This document shows, one piece after another, positions 5,184 to 5,592 of a stretch of 5,592 nucleotides of DNA. The notes beneath the pieces are model-generated. The model made no database searches. It was given only the letters and a program-made list of their open reading frames with translations, and was not told the DNA's origin. The DNA is from Chlorobiota bacterium. GTDB lineage: Bacteria; Bacteroidota; Bacteroidia; Flavobacteriales; Flavobacteriaceae. Each line of letters opens with the position of its first letter. The stretch's first letter is position 1. Made by a program: the position numbers and the translations under genes. Where the stretch lies: contig JAADEB010000122.1 of NCBI GenBank assembly GCA_013153655.1, positions 1 to 5,592 on the forward strand. The letters are read 5' to 3'.

Positions 5184-5202
5184 CCGATGATTTTTCAAGC
5201 TC

Positions 5203-5234
5203 TAAAAGTAAGGAAAAAGCGCCAAACCGTCAAA
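5203..5234 (-). promoter_or_regulatory. Bacteroidota-type promoter of the secreted-protein gene
   Basis: On the minus strand TTTG (5234-5231), 20 nt and TACTTTTA (5210-5203) match TTTG-N19-21-TAnnTTTG except for the last base. Transcription would begin near 5197, about 14 nt before the ATG at 5183, which excludes the TTG at 5198 as a start. Confidence 0.65.
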
Positions 5235-5501
5235 CGTCTTTTCCCGCATCGAACACGTGCCATCACAAAACGAATTACATATTTTTGAAAATCCACCCTT
5301 TCAGAGAGATCAAAACTGTTTTCTATTGGCAGAGTAAATGCATTCGTTTTGGTTTCTCAGTCGGATTATAGAAGTTTTATTACGATTTTTACAAATCATA
5401 TTGAGTTAGCTGCCGCCTATCGGTAAATAGAAAGATTTATCAAAATTTCCGAAATATTAATGACAAGAGCCATCTATTCAACCTTTCAACAGAAAAAATA
5501 T
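5235..5501. other. AT-rich intergenic DNA without recognised features
   Basis: No plausible gene or tandem repeat is visible. A TATTTTTG at 5280-5287 matches the -7 consensus on the plus strand but has no TTTG at the right distance and no gene after it in the window. The stretch separates the secreted-protein promoter from the right-hand repeat mosaic. Confidence 0.6.
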
Positions 5502-5517
5502 GTTTCCCGTTCTCCGT
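5502..5517. repeat. 16-bp exact copy of the pyrimidine-rich array
   Basis: GTTTCCCGTTCTCCGT is identical to 351-366, which is part of the four-unit period-7 array on the left. Here only about two units remain and they run straight into the REP-like element. Confidence 0.8.
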
Positions 5518-5554
5518 CATTGCGAGCGGAACAACGTGGAGCGAAGCAATCTCC
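5516..5554 (+). repeat. REP-like element, copy 4 (GTCATTGCGAGCGG ... GCAATCTCC)
   Basis: It starts GTCATTGCGAG and ends GAAGCAATCTCC. ATTGC (5519-5523) pairs with GCAAT (5546-5550), and GAGCG occurs twice inside. This GTCATTGCGAG ... GCAATCTC form is a widely seen dispersed bacterial repeat (from general knowledge). Orientation is the same as for the three left-hand copies. Confidence 0.8.
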
Positions 5555-5568
5555 TTCAACATAATGAA

Positions 5569-5585
5569 GTAAGTCAAAATAGTTC
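5569..5585 (+). repeat. 17-bp TAAGTCAA motif, copy 4
   Basis: GTAAGTCAAAATAGTTC matches the copies at 462 and 592 with a one-base difference in spacing before GTT. Here it follows a REP-like element instead of preceding one. The mosaic probably continues beyond the window. Confidence 0.6.
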
Positions 5586-5592
5586 ATACCGT

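Noticed and set aside
5280..5287. TATTTTTG as a plus-strand promoter
   Set aside because: There is no TTTG at 19-21 nt upstream and no gene downstream in the window.

Overview
The window looks like a piece of a Bacteroidota chromosome (class not resolved). Three signs support this: Bacteroidota-type promoters (TTTG, about 20 nt, TAnnTTTG) precede ruvC and the secreted-protein gene, and a -7 element alone precedes the dehydrogenase; starts are often preceded by A-rich rather than Shine-Dalgarno sequence; and the RuvC protein carries a short extra N-terminus that I recall as usual in that phylum. This assignment is inference from sequence features; no search was possible.

Layout. Positions 1-790 hold no gene. 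Most of 100-735 is a mosaic of short degenerate tandem arrays (periods 6, 7 and 8 bp), a 17-bp single motif and hairpin-forming REP-like elements, all in one orientation and partly repeated in the same order. Next come two overlapping minus-strand genes: a polytopic membrane protein of the lysylphosphatidylglycerol-synthase TM (flippase-like) family and, downstream, a membrane-anchored family 2 glycosyltransferase. ruvC (Holliday junction resolvase) is divergent from them, with only 23 bp between the two TTG starts and its promoter lying inside the neighbour's first codons. ruvC converges on a minus-strand 3-hydroxyacyl/3-hydroxybutyryl-CoA dehydrogenase across a bidirectional terminator. A minus-strand gene for a small secreted protein of unknown function follows. 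After about 300 bp of featureless AT-rich DNA the same repeat mosaic reappears at the right edge (5502-5592).

Function. The membrane protein and glycosyltransferase probably form one transcription unit and may act together on an envelope lipid or glycan; this is inferred from overlap and family only. RuvC (recombination), the dehydrogenase (fatty-acid or butyrate metabolism) and the secreted protein appear to be independent single-gene units. No defence system, transposase, CRISPR array, tRNA or rRNA is visible. The least explained material is the repeat mosaic and the crowded divergent start region of ruvC.
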